This document shows, in pieces, positions 45,701-60,700 of a stretch of 64,000 bases of DNA. Each line of letters starts with the position of its first letter. Within the stretch, counting starts at the first letter, position 1. The notes under the pieces are model-generated. The model was not told the DNA's origin. It made no database searches and was given only the letters and a program-made list of their open reading frames with translations. Source of the DNA: Hyposmocoma kahamanoa (taxonomy: Eukaryota; Arthropoda; Insecta; Lepidoptera; Cosmopterigidae); the NCBI RefSeq assembly GCF_003589595.1, contig NW_020653945.1:7059547-7123546 (forward strand), read 5' to 3'. The position numbers and the translations under genes were made by a program.

Positions 45701-48700
45701 ATATTAATTGTTTAAGCTAAATATTATATGTATTTATTGGTTACTCTATGTGTCAACTAATTAGGTACACGTTTGTTATTGCAACTTACAGCTTTAATTA
45801 TTACAATAGTACATGGATGCATTTAAATGAATTACGTATTTTACATATAGTAACTTATTGAGAGGTCAAGTGTTCAATGTTTTACAATGCAAATGAAAAA
45901 TTAATAAAAGAAGTACATGCTCGTACTACTTTATTAATCCGTGTTTTCGTTTTTTGTTTTTAAAAGGGGTTTATTTGTTTTTTGTTTCTCTCAGTACTCA
46001 GTGTAGTAGCCTGTGACATATAAAACTATCGAAACGTTGGTTTGTTTAAAAAATTAAATATACGGGATTTAGATCGGAAAAAAATGTTTCATTCCCTATA
46101 TATAACAACCGCGAAAACATAAGAACTCTAAATCAACTATAATTTTTTTCATTAATTTGTTTTAATTTCGATTAAATTCTTTTTACTTGCCTGTAATGCC
46201 ATAAGAGGTCTAGGTCTCTGAGCTGCTAAAGTAGTTCCGTCTCCCAGCTGTCCTTCATCGTTGTCACCCCACGTGTAAACCTCGCCCGTGTCCGTGCAAG
46301 CCACGCAGTGGAGACTTCCTACAAACGTAACTTTTGTTTGAAACTTGGAAAATCATCATTACATTAAGCGATTTTCTTTTAGAAATTTATAATGTACACT
46401 TATAACATTTTATTTAAAAAAAACCGACTTCTAAGTTTGTGGAATTACATCTATTTGCCAAGTTTTATTGAAGTCGGTTAACGGAAAGTGCGTGAAACCG
46501 GATTCATCCCCTAGCTTGCCGCCCTTAGAGGTGGAATATTTTCTTCAAATTTAAATGGGACCAAATACGTTTTTTGTTGGAAAGAGGGTACTTTCCAACA
46601 AAAAAGAATCATCAAAATCGGTTCGCTTATTAATCCAGATTACACAAAAAAAACACTCGAATTGAGAACCTCCTCCATTTTACAAGCCTGTTCGTTTACT
46701 GTAGGGTTGACGTGACAGCAAAGGGCCACATGAGTTGCTACATGCTACGCCATTTAATTTAAGCAGTTCAAGTTTAGAACGTGTTTTATTTTGCGAATTC
46801 ATACAAACTCCTACAAATGAAAAATAAATTATTTGACAATAGTTTGTTATATTGAAAATTAAATAGTGAAATAGCTCACCTGTAGCAATTGACACAATCA
46901 TTTTTCCCTGCATTCCTGTGACGCGCATTGGTCGTCTAACGTGTTCGTAGCTACCGTGCCCTAGTCTATGGTAATCTCCTTTACCCCTACAATTTAGAAA
47001 ACAACTTATAACAACTTACGATTCAAAACTTACAACATAAAGATATACAAGCTTCTCGAAGACGTTAAGTAATAATAATATGCCTAGAAACCACACAATT
47101 CCCTGGTCTCAAACTAGGGAATTCCTCGTGAACACCTACACCAGAACCAATTTTAAAAAAAATCCCGCAAATGGGTCCTACCGGGAATTGAACCCGTAAC
47201 CTCCTCACGTTACGTCAACGTCCTTATTCCACATCAAGTCAAATTGGACTTTTAAAATTTAGGAGTTTTCTTTACCTTCCATTGTCCATAATGGCAAATG
47301 ATGTGTAAATTAAAAAAAGCGTACCAAGTATAAACACTCCCACACTGACACAGGGCGACGGAGAACTGCGAGCCGCATTCGACTTTGGTCACACGCAACC
47401 CTTTCAGGCAATCTATTCTCATTGGCAGCTTGCAACCTTCCGAGCCACCGCGACCTAAAATAAATGTCAATATGCTTCTGCTTACAAAAAAAACAAGCTT
47501 ATCTTCAGTCTCGTATTTTTAGGGTGATATTACAATAAAGACTAGTCCCATATCTTTCTACATAAGGTTTATTTGTATGACCCTCCCTATCAACTTCTTG
47601 GTTATACGGGAAGGACACTATAACCTGTACAAGCAATCCCGCTCAGGGACATTCTGTCAGGTCCTGACCCCAGATCAGCCTGTTTGCACTGACTTCATCC
47701 AGCTCTCAAAAGGCTAGTGTGCCTTGGGGAGCTGCCCCGGGTGTTCGTACAGCACCCTCCCTATTTTCCAGATAGATACCTGAGCTGTAGGCACACTCAT
47801 ATCCTGTAGCGCAACTAACGCTTGCCACCGCTAACCCGTTGACTCTAAAGTCCCCTACCAAATCTCCTTTTTGGTGGTGGAGCTATAGGCACGATAAAAT
47901 GTATAGACAGTTGAACATTACCTAATTTCCCATAATCACCATCTCCCCATGACCACACGTTGTCATCGTCGGTGATGCACAGAGTTTGCGCGTCGCCAGA
48001 TCCACATGCCACGTCTATAACTCGATGCGTAGCTAGCGCTTCCACCTGTAAATTAATAAACTATACTGTGTATAATTGGAACTAATTTCTAAATCGTCCA
48101 CGAAGTAAATTATTTTTCTCACACATGCTTAATGGGTTGTCGTTTATGAATGTCGTTTATCATTTCTTCGCATTGTCTAAGAAAAGCACTTTATTTACCT
48201 CGGCGGGAACGGGGATTGCCTGACTCGTATAATAGAAGGTATGTAACTCACACTCGTCCGGCAATCCTTTATTTCCCGGCCTGTGCAATGATATACTAGT
48301 TTTATTTACTTGTGCTGTTTAGTTCAGATCATGATTATTTTCTCTGGCAGACTTCAATTTCGAAAGTAAGGCGAGTGGATATGACTTAATTATGATCATT
48401 TTTCTTTGAAAACATACATCTTTATACTTTTTAGGTATATCTTACTTTTCTAATTGATTACGTGTACCCGCTTACCATCTTAGGAACAAGTTGATCCTCC
48501 GAATCTCCATGTCCCAGTCGCCCGTATCGGCCTTTGCCCCATGTATAAATTCGCCCGCGAGCTGTCAAACAGGCCGAGTGAGCCCCACCACAGGCTATTT
48601 GCACCACTTCTAAGCCTGACAGCGAAGATATAAGCTTTGGTCTGTCATAGCTCCTGTTTGCGAGGAAAAATAAGAATTACGGTATACGAAATTGGTGAGG

Positions 48701-51700
48701 AAGCTGTGATGTAATCAGTAGTCGTTAGAAATAAGGTGACTGTAATTTTAAAAAGTTATAAAAAAGTTAGACACTTAGAAATTCATATACAGTTAGTACG
48801 CTAATTGAAACTCTTAAGAAAGTGAATATAAACATATAGTGTGAATTATCATGTACTTACACTCTATTTCCATGCCCAAGTTTGCCATCTTCGCCTTCAC
48901 CCCAGCTATAAACATCTCCATCAGCAGACAAAGCAAGACAATGCTTTCCTCCTGAGTTACAGGCCACCTAAAGGGTCAATTTATATTATAGATTGATCAT
49001 CGAAAGCCATGATTTGAGGAAAATGGGAAAAAATCCTTCTGAACATAAATAAATCGATTGACATTAATCATAGATCTGGTGTAATTCAACTATCGAAAAA
49101 CTAGGGAGTTGATTAAAGCGATAGAAACTGGGGGGTAGACTCCCGTTATCCATCCCAAAACAATTACTGTCGAAGTTATATTCGACCAATTAAAAGATGC
49201 GTGATGCGAATGAAGCTTCATACTTTGACATTGCGTTTTGATATGGTCGAGCTTTACTTAACTTATTTGACAGCAATTGTTCCGGACGGACGTCAAACGG
49301 GGAACGGAAGTAGACCCTCCGAGTCCGTACTTTATAATTTGCGCTGGGTATAAATTTGTCGTTATTGAGATTTTTTTGTGAATTAACTCCACTAATTTCG
49401 TTATGTTAATACAAAGATCGAACACATATAAATTTTTTTCTTCGACCCGATAGGACTTGAACCCATGAGTTCTACTCATGGTGCCGTAGTGCTGCTCTAA
49501 CCAACTAAGCTACGGGTCACGCTATCCAGTTGTCGAAATTCTCCTAAGTGTTTTTGTTATAGATCTTTGTACTGGATTTTTCGGCATTCACCTAGTGACA
49601 TCTAGTGAGAGATATTAGAACCTTCTCGCTGCAACCATTCCGTTGACAATAATGCAATTATGTCATTATCAATAATGCACAAGTTCGCAACTAACCTTGG
49701 TAATAAACACGTGTTGTATTGATGCTAACAGTGTCGGTTGTGACACTGAATCTATGCCGCCTATACCTAGTCGTCCACCCGCTCCGTAGCCTGCAAACCC
49801 ACATATTTTTTATTTAACAAAGAGGTGTTACAGATATCACATATACCCATACTATAGTACTACTATACTATAGTACGTGTACTACTGCCATGTAGGTACA
49901 CGGCAGTAGAAAGCTGAAGGTTAGAATTTGAATAGACACAGTCGTTTTATTTTGAAAAATTGTATTTTAACAATAAAACTACTTAATTTCTTTATTGGTA
50001 TTTTTCATCAGGTGGACAATCTGAACGTTAGTCAGTGTGAAATTGAAACTCAAATAACTTTTATTTCATAGGTTAGCAAATTACACTTGAAATCGTGACA
50101 TTGATTAAACTCTACTCATTCGCAAGGCAGATTCCGCTGAGAAGAATGAGTAAGAAAGTCTAGGTGTTGCTTTTGGTTGTCATCAAAACAAAAGAAGCTG
50201 TATAATAATAACATTTAATGTAATATGTTTGTTTCACTATAGTTTTAAACCTAGTAAACGGCAAATTTTGAATATCAACCGGAATCTTATAATAGAAGCA
50301 TATAATACATTGCCCTTTAAAAGAAATTGTGAAAATAGTCCTCGTATTAATGTTGTTATAATTATTTCTCATAAAAACTTACCCTTCTTAACATAAATAA
50401 AATTTCAAATGTACTATAACACTAGTGCAAGAATGTTTATTTCTTTAATTTTTTCACTCACACTCTGGGCCTCGATTGCAGATTGCCCTAACCGCATGTA
50501 TTTACAGGACAAAAATTCTATTAATATAGCGGGATTACTTCAAAGAAAAATGCTGTATTTTATTAAACTGTGAAAATAGCATGCAGTGTACATAATAAAC
50601 GATAACTATGACCATAAATTACAGCTGTACTATTAGCGTCACCATTGCGTCTATTTTAATAATAACCCAAGCTTACCAGTGGCATAAACTTTTCCATCAG
50701 GCGTTACAGCAAACAATGTCTGTTCTCCTCCAACTAATTGCACAGGGTTGAGAGCCGCAAGCGCGTGACAGGGTGTTGGCGTTCGCACTTTGGCGCCCTC
50801 TACTCCGCCAAGTTGTCCGCGATGGTTGTGCCCCCAGCCGTAAACGGCGCAACCGCGAGAGCCACCGCCCCACCAGCCAGTCCAATCTTCTGGACGCCTT
50901 AGACAAAAATAGCACAAGTTAGTCTTCCTCGCAATGGCACCACGTTTATAAAATGTGGTATTTAGATAGAATGTCAAAGAAATTCATATTTTGGTACTGT
51001 AACGTACTAGACTGTGTCTCTATTGCGCAGCTGTGTTTTCATCTACCGTTAAAAAAAATATATTTTTTTATCAAAATCGTTAGGGACTCAGTATGACTCT
51101 ACGCAACGCGCAACGGATTAAAACGAATACATATTTAAAATTAATACTCGCCATAAACATTTTTCGGTAGTGAAACAATCATCTAACACTAAAAACGAAA
51201 GGAACGACACTTACTTATTAACCCAATGCAGTAACTGTTCATCGTGTTGTTTACTGAATTTGCTGTTATTCTCCCAAGGATATTGTTGATCGGTGCTGTT
51301 CTCATCAATGTTATAGACCCCAAGGTCGGATAGTCTTTTCCGAACATCAGCGAGGAAAGGCATGGGCATGGGTACGCGACGCAAGAGAGCGTCGGCGGTA
51401 CGAATGCAGAGGCAGTATCGTTTGAACCACGCCCAGCGCAATGCTTCGGGGCCATTGCAGACGCGAGTATCCATACGAAGGCCACATGCTAGCCAGGCTA
51501 GTTCCTTTAAAAAAAGTTAATAGTAACAAATTATTGCAAATCCAGGTGTAGTGGAACCAGAAGGTGGGGAGTGGGTTAAAAGCCAATCAACCCGCCAGGT
51601 TTTAACCCATTTCTGCCTAAAATCGTGAACAGAAAGTGCAAATACTAAATTTGGTATAATGCCATACTTATTACAAATTTTGATGTAAAAAATACTTTTT

Positions 51701-54700
51701 TAGACGAAAAACCCACCTTGCAATCCACAGGAGTGGATTCTCTCTAATTAAGTTCGATTCAAGTGCTACGATCTAACGATTTTTTGTATCGATTTATTTC
51801 TATATATATTTTTAATGCGATTTTCAAGTGAATCTATTCAATAGAATGGCAAATCGAATCGTCTAGATAAGAAAGCAATAAATATTTTGTAATAATATCA
51901 TTCAATTCAACAAAACTCGATTTACAACAAATATTTCGTTTGAGCGTTAATGGGCTTTAATCGGATTTAAACCCGGCGTTAACAAAATGCAGGATTAAAA
52001 TCCGGGCGCTTGTCCATCTCTTCATCATTCTCTAATGGTCAAACTACGGTATTTATGTAGAGTACTGACTAATAACTAAGCTTACCTTGAGATAATGAGT
52101 GTGCAGCAAATGCGTGCCAGTCCGCAGTGCAGGTTCCTCTTGTTCGTACTGCGCCTGCAGCAGTTGCGGTAGATGGTGCAGTGCGGGAGGCGTGGCAGCA
52201 CCCGCCTCGCCGTCCCCTCCACACACTACCCCGCGCAGGCGACGTACACACCACACACGGGCACGCCACGCTAATAAGGATATATCCATTGATTATGTTT
52301 CATTGGAAAGAGAAAGAAAGAACAAATAACTCTCACGTCAACATAAAAATATATAATAGAACTTACACAAAGTAGGCATTTGTGCACAAATAGCAAGCGC
52401 CTGAGCCAATCGCGGCGCGAGCTGATGGTCATTCGATATAGCGGCTAACAGCGGTCCGTCCAATAGACGCCAAGCTAGCTCCACTGATGGACATGAGAGG
52501 ACATAGCGGTCCGAACCGGTCTCCTGTAAGAATTAGGATTATTGGTGCTATGAGCATCATTACATATACAGCTAATTGTGATTTGTCAGTATTGATAGAA
52601 TCGATGCTACCACAAACAGTAAGATTTTATTAAGTTCATTTTGAAAACTTACAACTTTAAAGTCAATATAATATTGGTGCTTACGGCAATTGTATGCGAT
52701 GGCAAAATGGGATGCGCGGTGAATCTCCAGCCCCAGCCATTGACGGAACTATCGCTTGTAAATCTCCAACGAAGCTCGTCACCTGTTCATCGGTAAGCAA
52801 TTAAAATCAAAATCTTATTTACAACCGTTGGTGCAACAAAACTCACGAGTGTTTACAGCACTTATTAGAGTTTTTTCCTATGCATTTCTTTTTTCTATTT
52901 ATTTTGGTACATACAAAGAGTCATTACAAAATGATTAAGAAAAAATTTAAACAATGCAATAACGAGTATCGAACATTACACTGAAATAGTAATAACATAG
53001 GCTAAAAGGGCGTAAAGGTATAAGAAAAAAACAAATAAATATTTTTGATCCAAAAACAAATAGTTAATTCTTACTTTTTTTTAAATACTAATATTTAATT
53101 TAATAATATTATTATATTAAAATTAGTGTTATTAATTAAATACCGTTGACAATGATCTCCTGCGCCCAATCAGCGGGCTCCCTTCCCGAGCGCGTGGCCA
53201 GCACGCGCCCACAAGCATCCGAGATCGTGAGCGGATCGTTGCGCCGCTCTGTGGAGCAACCTTGCTCAAATACCACTCGAAGGGATGACGCACCCGGAAC
53301 TTTGACAACGCCTAGAAGGTGAACATACGGGCTACTTATATACCTAGCTTACTTGTTAACTAGTCAATCAAAACCGACACACTTTCCATCAATGTCGTAA
53401 ATTAGGTTTACAAAAGCTCAATCGGCCGAAATGCAGTCTAAAAGACAAGACCTGGCACAAAATTATGTCCAGATAATTGACAGTTCAATTTAAACTATTC
53501 ATAGTGATATGATTATTAATACAAACCTCGAACACACAGATTTTTTTTGACCCGGTGATAGAGCAATGCTACGGTGCAGCATGGTCGTGATTTCAAGTCC
53601 CGCCAGATCGAAGAAATGTTTCTAAGTGTTCGATCTCTGTATTAATAATCATAAGAAAACTAGTGAAGTTAATTAAAAAAAACCTCAATAATACATTTAG
53701 TAGAAATATAGAATAAAAATCCTTTTAAAAATCCTTTTTCCTAAAAATCTGAGACAAAGGCTATTTTATTCCAAGTACCTCAAAGTTAACATTTCTTACC
53801 GGAAATATCAGTGTCGTCAGCATACGGATGAGGACTGTCGACGGTGACCGGTTGAGGCGGTGCGCGACCTCCGCCTGCTGCGGCTTCTTCCAACTCGCAC
53901 ACGCAGACTTCCACCACCATGTCCGCCACCGCTGACTTACTGGCACATAGCGCTAAAAGAAAAATGAGCTAGTGTTAATTTACAACTTGGACATATTAAC
54001 TTGTATGTTAACACGACAAGTTAATACCATATGAAGTGGTCAATCGTGTACGAAAGCTTCTTCGAGCTGAATCTAAGAAATGACGGTCCGAAATGTCACA
54101 GGGATCATTTTATCTCTAGGTGTGCAAGCGATATTCGTATTTTTTTGGATACGAATCGGTCTTAGTGCACAAGCAAGCAGTAGAGCTTCTTGTGAAAGAG
54201 TTCGTCCACTGAAGTACTGCCACCTTATTTCTGCCGCCAAGCAGTAATGTCAGCATTACTGTGTTCCGGTTTTGAACGGTAAGGATGCCGGTGAAATTAC
54301 AGGCACATGGGACTTGTCAACTTATGTCTCAGGGTGACGGGCGCAGTGGCAGTGCCCCTCATCATCTTTGCGACTTGAAGCTCTGAGTGGCACAGCAACT
54401 GTTATGGACAGGCGTGTAGCTTATCATCAGGCGCACGACTTGTTTCGTCCCGTCACTTGATATTATAAAAAAAAAAGCGATTTCCGAAGTGGGTCCCGAG
54501 TTTTCTACATTTGTATAGTCTCGGATTCGGAACGAATACGAATCGGATGCAATGCGTTAACGCGATTAGGTACATAACCAAAGGCCTTTTCCTCCGGTCA
54601 CATAATAATTGTTATATCTACCGTCCGCTAACTAAATGACAAAATATTTTATTGAGATATCATATAAACCATAACCCAGTTTTAGAATATTGAAATTGTT

Positions 54701-57700
54701 TAATGATATTTCAGCTATGCATCGTTAGGGTAAGTTCCGATAAGAACACGTTAACTTAATTTCAAATGTTTTTAAGAGAATTTTGTGCTGTCTTTTGCTA
54801 TTTATAACGGACTTTCGACCATTTGCCACTTAGCCGCATTTTAGTTAATGGACGGCAGATGTGTACGCCTTTTGCTTATTTAAATCAAGAATAAATGCAT
54901 TTGATGAAATGATTATACATGCTTACCCATCAACACATCAGTGATAATTTTCACAGCGTTATTAGAGTCCGGTATTCTTCCAGCCGCAGCCAACTTGAGC
55001 AAATCAACGAGCGCTCGTGCATCGGATTCACCGAGCTGCGACGTGAAGTCGTCTAATACCATTTTGGGAGCCTCAGCTTGCTGCACAGTCATTGTAGCTG
55101 CGGCAACTGATACTGCGCTCGAGGACATCACTGCTGAGTGGCGGGATGATATTGAACCGCTTAAAGGGCTGCTGGCACCACTCTAACAAAATGTACGAAA
55201 ATGTACTAAGTGAGAAGGTATAAACGATCTCATGGTTTGCCATGACAAATAGGAAGGGGCAGTTAATATATTACAAGATAAGTATAATAGAGCCATACGC
55301 AAAAAATGGACATTATCGTATCTCAGTGATTGAAGCTACACATTGACTGCCAATAAGTGGTGATTATGACAAATCGTTTGTGGCGGCACAACTCTAGCCA
55401 GACTGCGAGCTCTAGCAATGCAGGCGACGGCGGCGGATCGCGCGGAAACCCGCATGAGACAGAGGCAGTCCGGTTGCGAGAGCCGCCAGTGTCCACCCAA
55501 ATCATATATATACAAATAGATATAGAAGTATGCTTGAAAACCAAGCATGTACGGCAATTGTACCGGAAACGTAGTCCTGTCTGCAGGCGCCTCTCCACCA
55601 CCAGTGCGGGCGTCTGTTTCGATGTCGTCCTCCTCGGCATCGATACCTGCAGCTACGGGCACGCTCGTTGAACACGCCTCGTGTGCACGTAACGCTTCCA
55701 CTACTAGAGTACGAGCCTGGATACATCATAAAAAAATATAATAATAATAATAACATAATACCATAACGCGCACACACTCATAGCCCCGCACCACGGAAAC
55801 CCTGTATCGCGGACACACATACAGACAACCACAAATTACACCCAAACTCACGAGAGAAATAAATGTAGGCCATACAATTATTTCTCCTGACACGGGAATC
55901 GAACCCGGGACCTCTGCGTGGCAGTCCGGCATGGTAACCGTTCGGCCACGGAATCAGTTCTCTATATATTTTTCTCTTATAGCATTAACGGTTTAGTAGC
56001 AGTAGAGCTCCTTGTGAGAGTCCGTCCAGGGAAGTACTGCCACCTTACCCATTTCTGCCACCAAGCAGTAATGTTAGCATTACTGCGTTCCGGTTTTGAA
56101 GGGTAAGGGTGCTGGCGAAATTACAGGCACATGGGCCTTGTCAACTTATGTCTCAGGGTGACGGGCGCAGTGGCAGGGCCCCTCAGATCTTTGCGATTTA
56201 AAGCTCTGAGTGCGACTGCAACAGTTATGGAGAGGCACGTAATTTAACATCAGGCGCACGACTTGTTCGTCCCGTCACTTGATGTTATATATTAAAAAAA
56301 ACTAATTTTGTATAGACGACATAGTACTATGTAACATAATTATATTATCATTTATGTTATATTACGGTTATTAGATTCAACAAGTTCCAGAGATTAATAT
56401 TACTTTTCACTTCTCATGCTCTTAAAGTTCGTATTTATGCTGGGTGTAGGCTACATAAAATAGGATTTCATGCTCTAGTGCATAAAATAAAAAACCATCA
56501 CATTAAATATGTCTAATTGTTGTAATTTTACATTCAATTTTAATTAAATAATCGTTTATTTGTAATATTACTGTTTGATTTCCTCGCAATCGAAGTGAAA
56601 AGCAGAGTGTATAATAACTCGTTCATAAAACCCATTTTACCCGAGACGAGTATATCTGCCGCAGGCGAGAGTGGATACTTAGTCGAGGAGTCTTGGTCGA
56701 CGCGTTTTTTGCACTTATTGTACAATCTACTATTACCTTTGCATGCAAAATTATAGACGTAACAAACCTGAGTAATATGCAATGCAAGCAAAATGAGAGA
56801 CAATGCATGTTGAACAGCGACTGGTGGTTCTAGAGCCAGCGCTGCAGCTGCTAGGGATGGACGAGGTCCTTGCGGTTCTTCTACTATTGTTTCTTCTGAA
56901 TATAAACCTGTGGCATAATTTAAAAACTTATCACTGATTTTTCGCTATGAAGAAGAAGAAAAAGAACAAGGAGAAGAAGAAAGAACATAACGAACAATGT
57001 ATAAATTTTAAGTAGTTTTCTTGTACGCATAGGCACCGTAAAGGCTAATTAGCGATCAACAAAAACGTCTGACAAACTTGCATTATTATGGTGGCACTTC
57101 ACATCATATAGCTATTTGTATTTCCGTATCTGATATATTTGGCAAACAATCACCATGTGTATGATAGCATGTGTGGTCAAGTATTTGCCTTGTTTGTCTA
57201 TTCGACAAATACAGCAAACACCAAACACGCGTCACTGCGCGTTGATTGGTTTCTCGACGCACACCAAAGAGGTCAAATAGGCAAAAACATGTAAGTAAAC
57301 CGTCCACACTCTGGCATATTCATTATTTTAATAACTCCTTAGTTGGCTCCACGACATATAGACGATCATATTTGTCTGTAACTACATGTTTGTCATGCGT
57401 CAAATATTTTTCTAAGTATAGTAAAGACCTAACAGCGTATACGAACAGCCATGTGAAATGCCGCCTTTACAGAAATACTATATATGCTCACAAAATGGCA
57501 AACCATCGCACCCACAACGAGGCGTTTTAGTAAAATAATGTCAATAAATTTCATTTCAATTGTTTACCAAGACTTTGGGCTCCAAGAGGATCCTTCAAGC
57601 TGGGGAAAGGCAACGGCGCAATATGAGGTGTATGCTGCTGCGCCTGTAAAGCAGCAGGTCTCAGAGACCATGCGGCGGAGTGAGAGGAACCGGCAGCGGC

Positions 57701-60700
57701 CCGCTGTACGCCTTCGACGCCTGCTACAAGCGCGGGTCGTCGGTTGACACAGGTCGTGCCGTTACCTTGTTGGCCGTGGTCATTGTCACCCCACGCCCAT
57801 ACCTGAGGGAATTGAGTGATAGGTGATCGGAAGGTTTTCTTGCTGTTGATTCAACTTAAGTTAGCGAATATGCTCCATTATTTTGGCTAGTAACAAATGA
57901 AACTCATTGAAAATTATAGATATAGACACGAACTAAAGACAATTTAACTTTTCAGTGATTTTTAATCCTTGAGAAAATAATGAGATTTTTTTATATTAAA
58001 AAGTTTCATCTACAAATCTATCGTAATTATTTGAATGATCGTATTACTATAAAAGTCTGAAAACGAGTGTTGTCTCGCTCACACAACAAGGCTCGCGTCA
58101 CGGCCGATTGAGATAGAAAACAAATATTACAAAGAACCTTATATACACGCGCGGCCTCTGGTCCTCTTGAAACTGTATTACTTAGCTGGCGCTGAAAACT
58201 GTGAGTAAAATTGCCTATTGACCAAAAGTTTTCGTTGTAAGACCATTATGTTAATTTTTAACATTTATCATCAATATATATAATATAATAATAAATTATA
58301 AAATAAATATAAATATAATTTTCAAAAGTAAATATCAAGTCTATCCAAGCGGTATTAATAAGTGGACTAACCTGATTTTCACTAGTGACAGCAAGGCAGT
58401 GCAACGCTCCAACAGCGACGTGAATGACCTTGCGCCCACGCAGCGCCTCAACTATCGTCGGTCTTCGCACGTGCGCATCACATCCATGGCCCAGACGATA
58501 ATAGTCGCCTTTGCCCCATGTCCATACCTTCAACAAAAACCAAAAAATTCGTCATCACGGGTGTATAATAAAAATTTAAACATACATTATTTTCTTTTTT
58601 TATTGAATTGATATTCAATTACTTTTTGTGAAATTACTCCACTAGTTTGTTATAATTATTACATTTTTTTTACATTATTTTATAATCGCCATGATGTACC
58701 ATCAAGGCATACTAAATGTAATTGTACATATTGTATATCGTAATTTAAAATTTTTATTTATTTATTTTTTTATAATAACAAAATAATGTAATTTATTGCT
58801 TATTTATTATTGCATCATGATTAGTACACAAAATATTTTATTTTGATTGATATCAGGATGTTTTTAACTACCATGATATTCACTTATTTTTTGGGAAAAT
58901 ATTCCACTATTATAAAATTATTTTACTCGCTGTGGACTTGGCCATAAATCATCGGAACGGGATTGCGATATTGCGCTCCCTCTCACACTTGCTCAGTGTT
59001 GAGCGTACGCGATGCGTGCACAAGCCCGTTATCGATAAAAACAAAGAAATCACTAAGGATGCGCTGGCGGTGCTGTGTTCTTATCAGCTGCTATAATTTA
59101 AATATCACCACATTTTTTTATTTTAATACCATTGTTAACGTTATCAATAACTTGTTAAAAATTTTTAGTTTATTTATTTATTTTTTTAGTTAAAGTTTTT
59201 CGCTCGCCTCCTTGATCTTACCAGTTTTAGATTCTTAATATTATTTTGTATATTTAATTTGAATTATACGTATTTAATAAATAAATTATATTTTATTTCC
59301 GTTCCCACTTTCATTATTACAACATAATGAAACGTCATCATATCGATAGCGTTTATTAACTGCAGTAATGCACAGCTTTGCACTTACAGGCCCGTACCCT
59401 ATTGGTAAGTGGGAGAGAGAGCGCAATACCACTTTCCCGGTTGGATAATATATGGCCGAATCTGCAGCGATATTTTTTTTATTAATATTGGTACAAAGGT
59501 CGAACAAACACAAAGAATTATCCTTCGATCCGACTGGACTCGAACGGTGTCTGTTGCTCCAACTGGCTACTAGTCTTAATAATGGTACCCTAAATAGCAT
59601 CCCAAACAACCATGGACCCAGTCGTGGCACTGCATCCACTAATTGCAAATAAGTATTCGACAATTACAATTTTTTCTCATATAAATTATTAAGTTTTTAA
59701 GTCATTATCTCAATTAAGTAAAGTGATTTTTTTAAGCAACAAAGTAATTAATTGTACTTTAATTCAATAAATACTTAATGAAGCTTCACCATATTTATAA
59801 CAAAGTGATTAATGCTACTTACTATATATATTTATTTTAATTTTAATTTTTTTTCTTTCTTTTTTTGGAAGTTTTACTGTAGAATGACGATCGCAAACGT
59901 ATTTAGTTGTCCTTAGTTAATTACGATAACCATAAGTTCTAAACATACCTCCCCATCTCTCGTCAGCGCTAAGCTGAACTGTGCGCCACATTCTACTTGA
60001 ATAACACCAAGAGTGTTTAATCTCTCTATGTTCATAGGTACTGCGCAACCATCGGAACCTCCACGACCTACGAAAACAAATTAGTTAATAGTTCGTTTCA
60101 ATCCATTATACAGAAAAGAGTTAGCTACTTTATGGTAGGTTTAGTAATGGCTAGTTATACTGCCAACTACAAATCAATTAATTAATTGAATTTATCAGTT
60201 GGAATCAGAGTTCTATTTGCGATTTCACTGCTAATTACGTACGTTACATACGTAGGATTAGTGTATAGTTCCTTGTTCCAGTTATTGAGTGATTGCTTTA
60301 GAATTTTAACCAACCCGGTTTGTTTACTTTTAATGTATAATGGATTGAAACAGACTACAATTTGATTCTGAAAGTAGACAACGTAGTACATTTTTAAAGT
60401 AGGTAAAGTAGCGACAATGTTGGGATTCTTACCCAATTTTCCAAAGTCACCGTCTCCCCAAGAGAAAACTTTACCACAAGCTGTGAGAGCTAACGTCTGT
60501 GCGTCACGTGACCCACACGCGACTTGCACCACCCGAAAACCAGCTAGCGCTTCCACCTAAAGACAACAAAACATATCACCATTTTTGTATCCGAGTTATA
60601 GATATAATTTTCTTATCAGTTCTAACATAAAAACATGAAAAACCTTATTTTCCTGCTAACTTTGCTTTCGTGGTCAGGACAACACAAAATTTAAATTTGC

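Noticed and set aside
49440..49525. Candidate tRNA gene on the minus strand
   Set aside because: A- and B-boxes are present, but the anticodon arm does not fold and the flanks are those of a dispersed SINE family.
54941..55186. Plus-strand open frame of 81 codons
   Set aside because: Antisense shadow of HERC2 exon 54927-55182.
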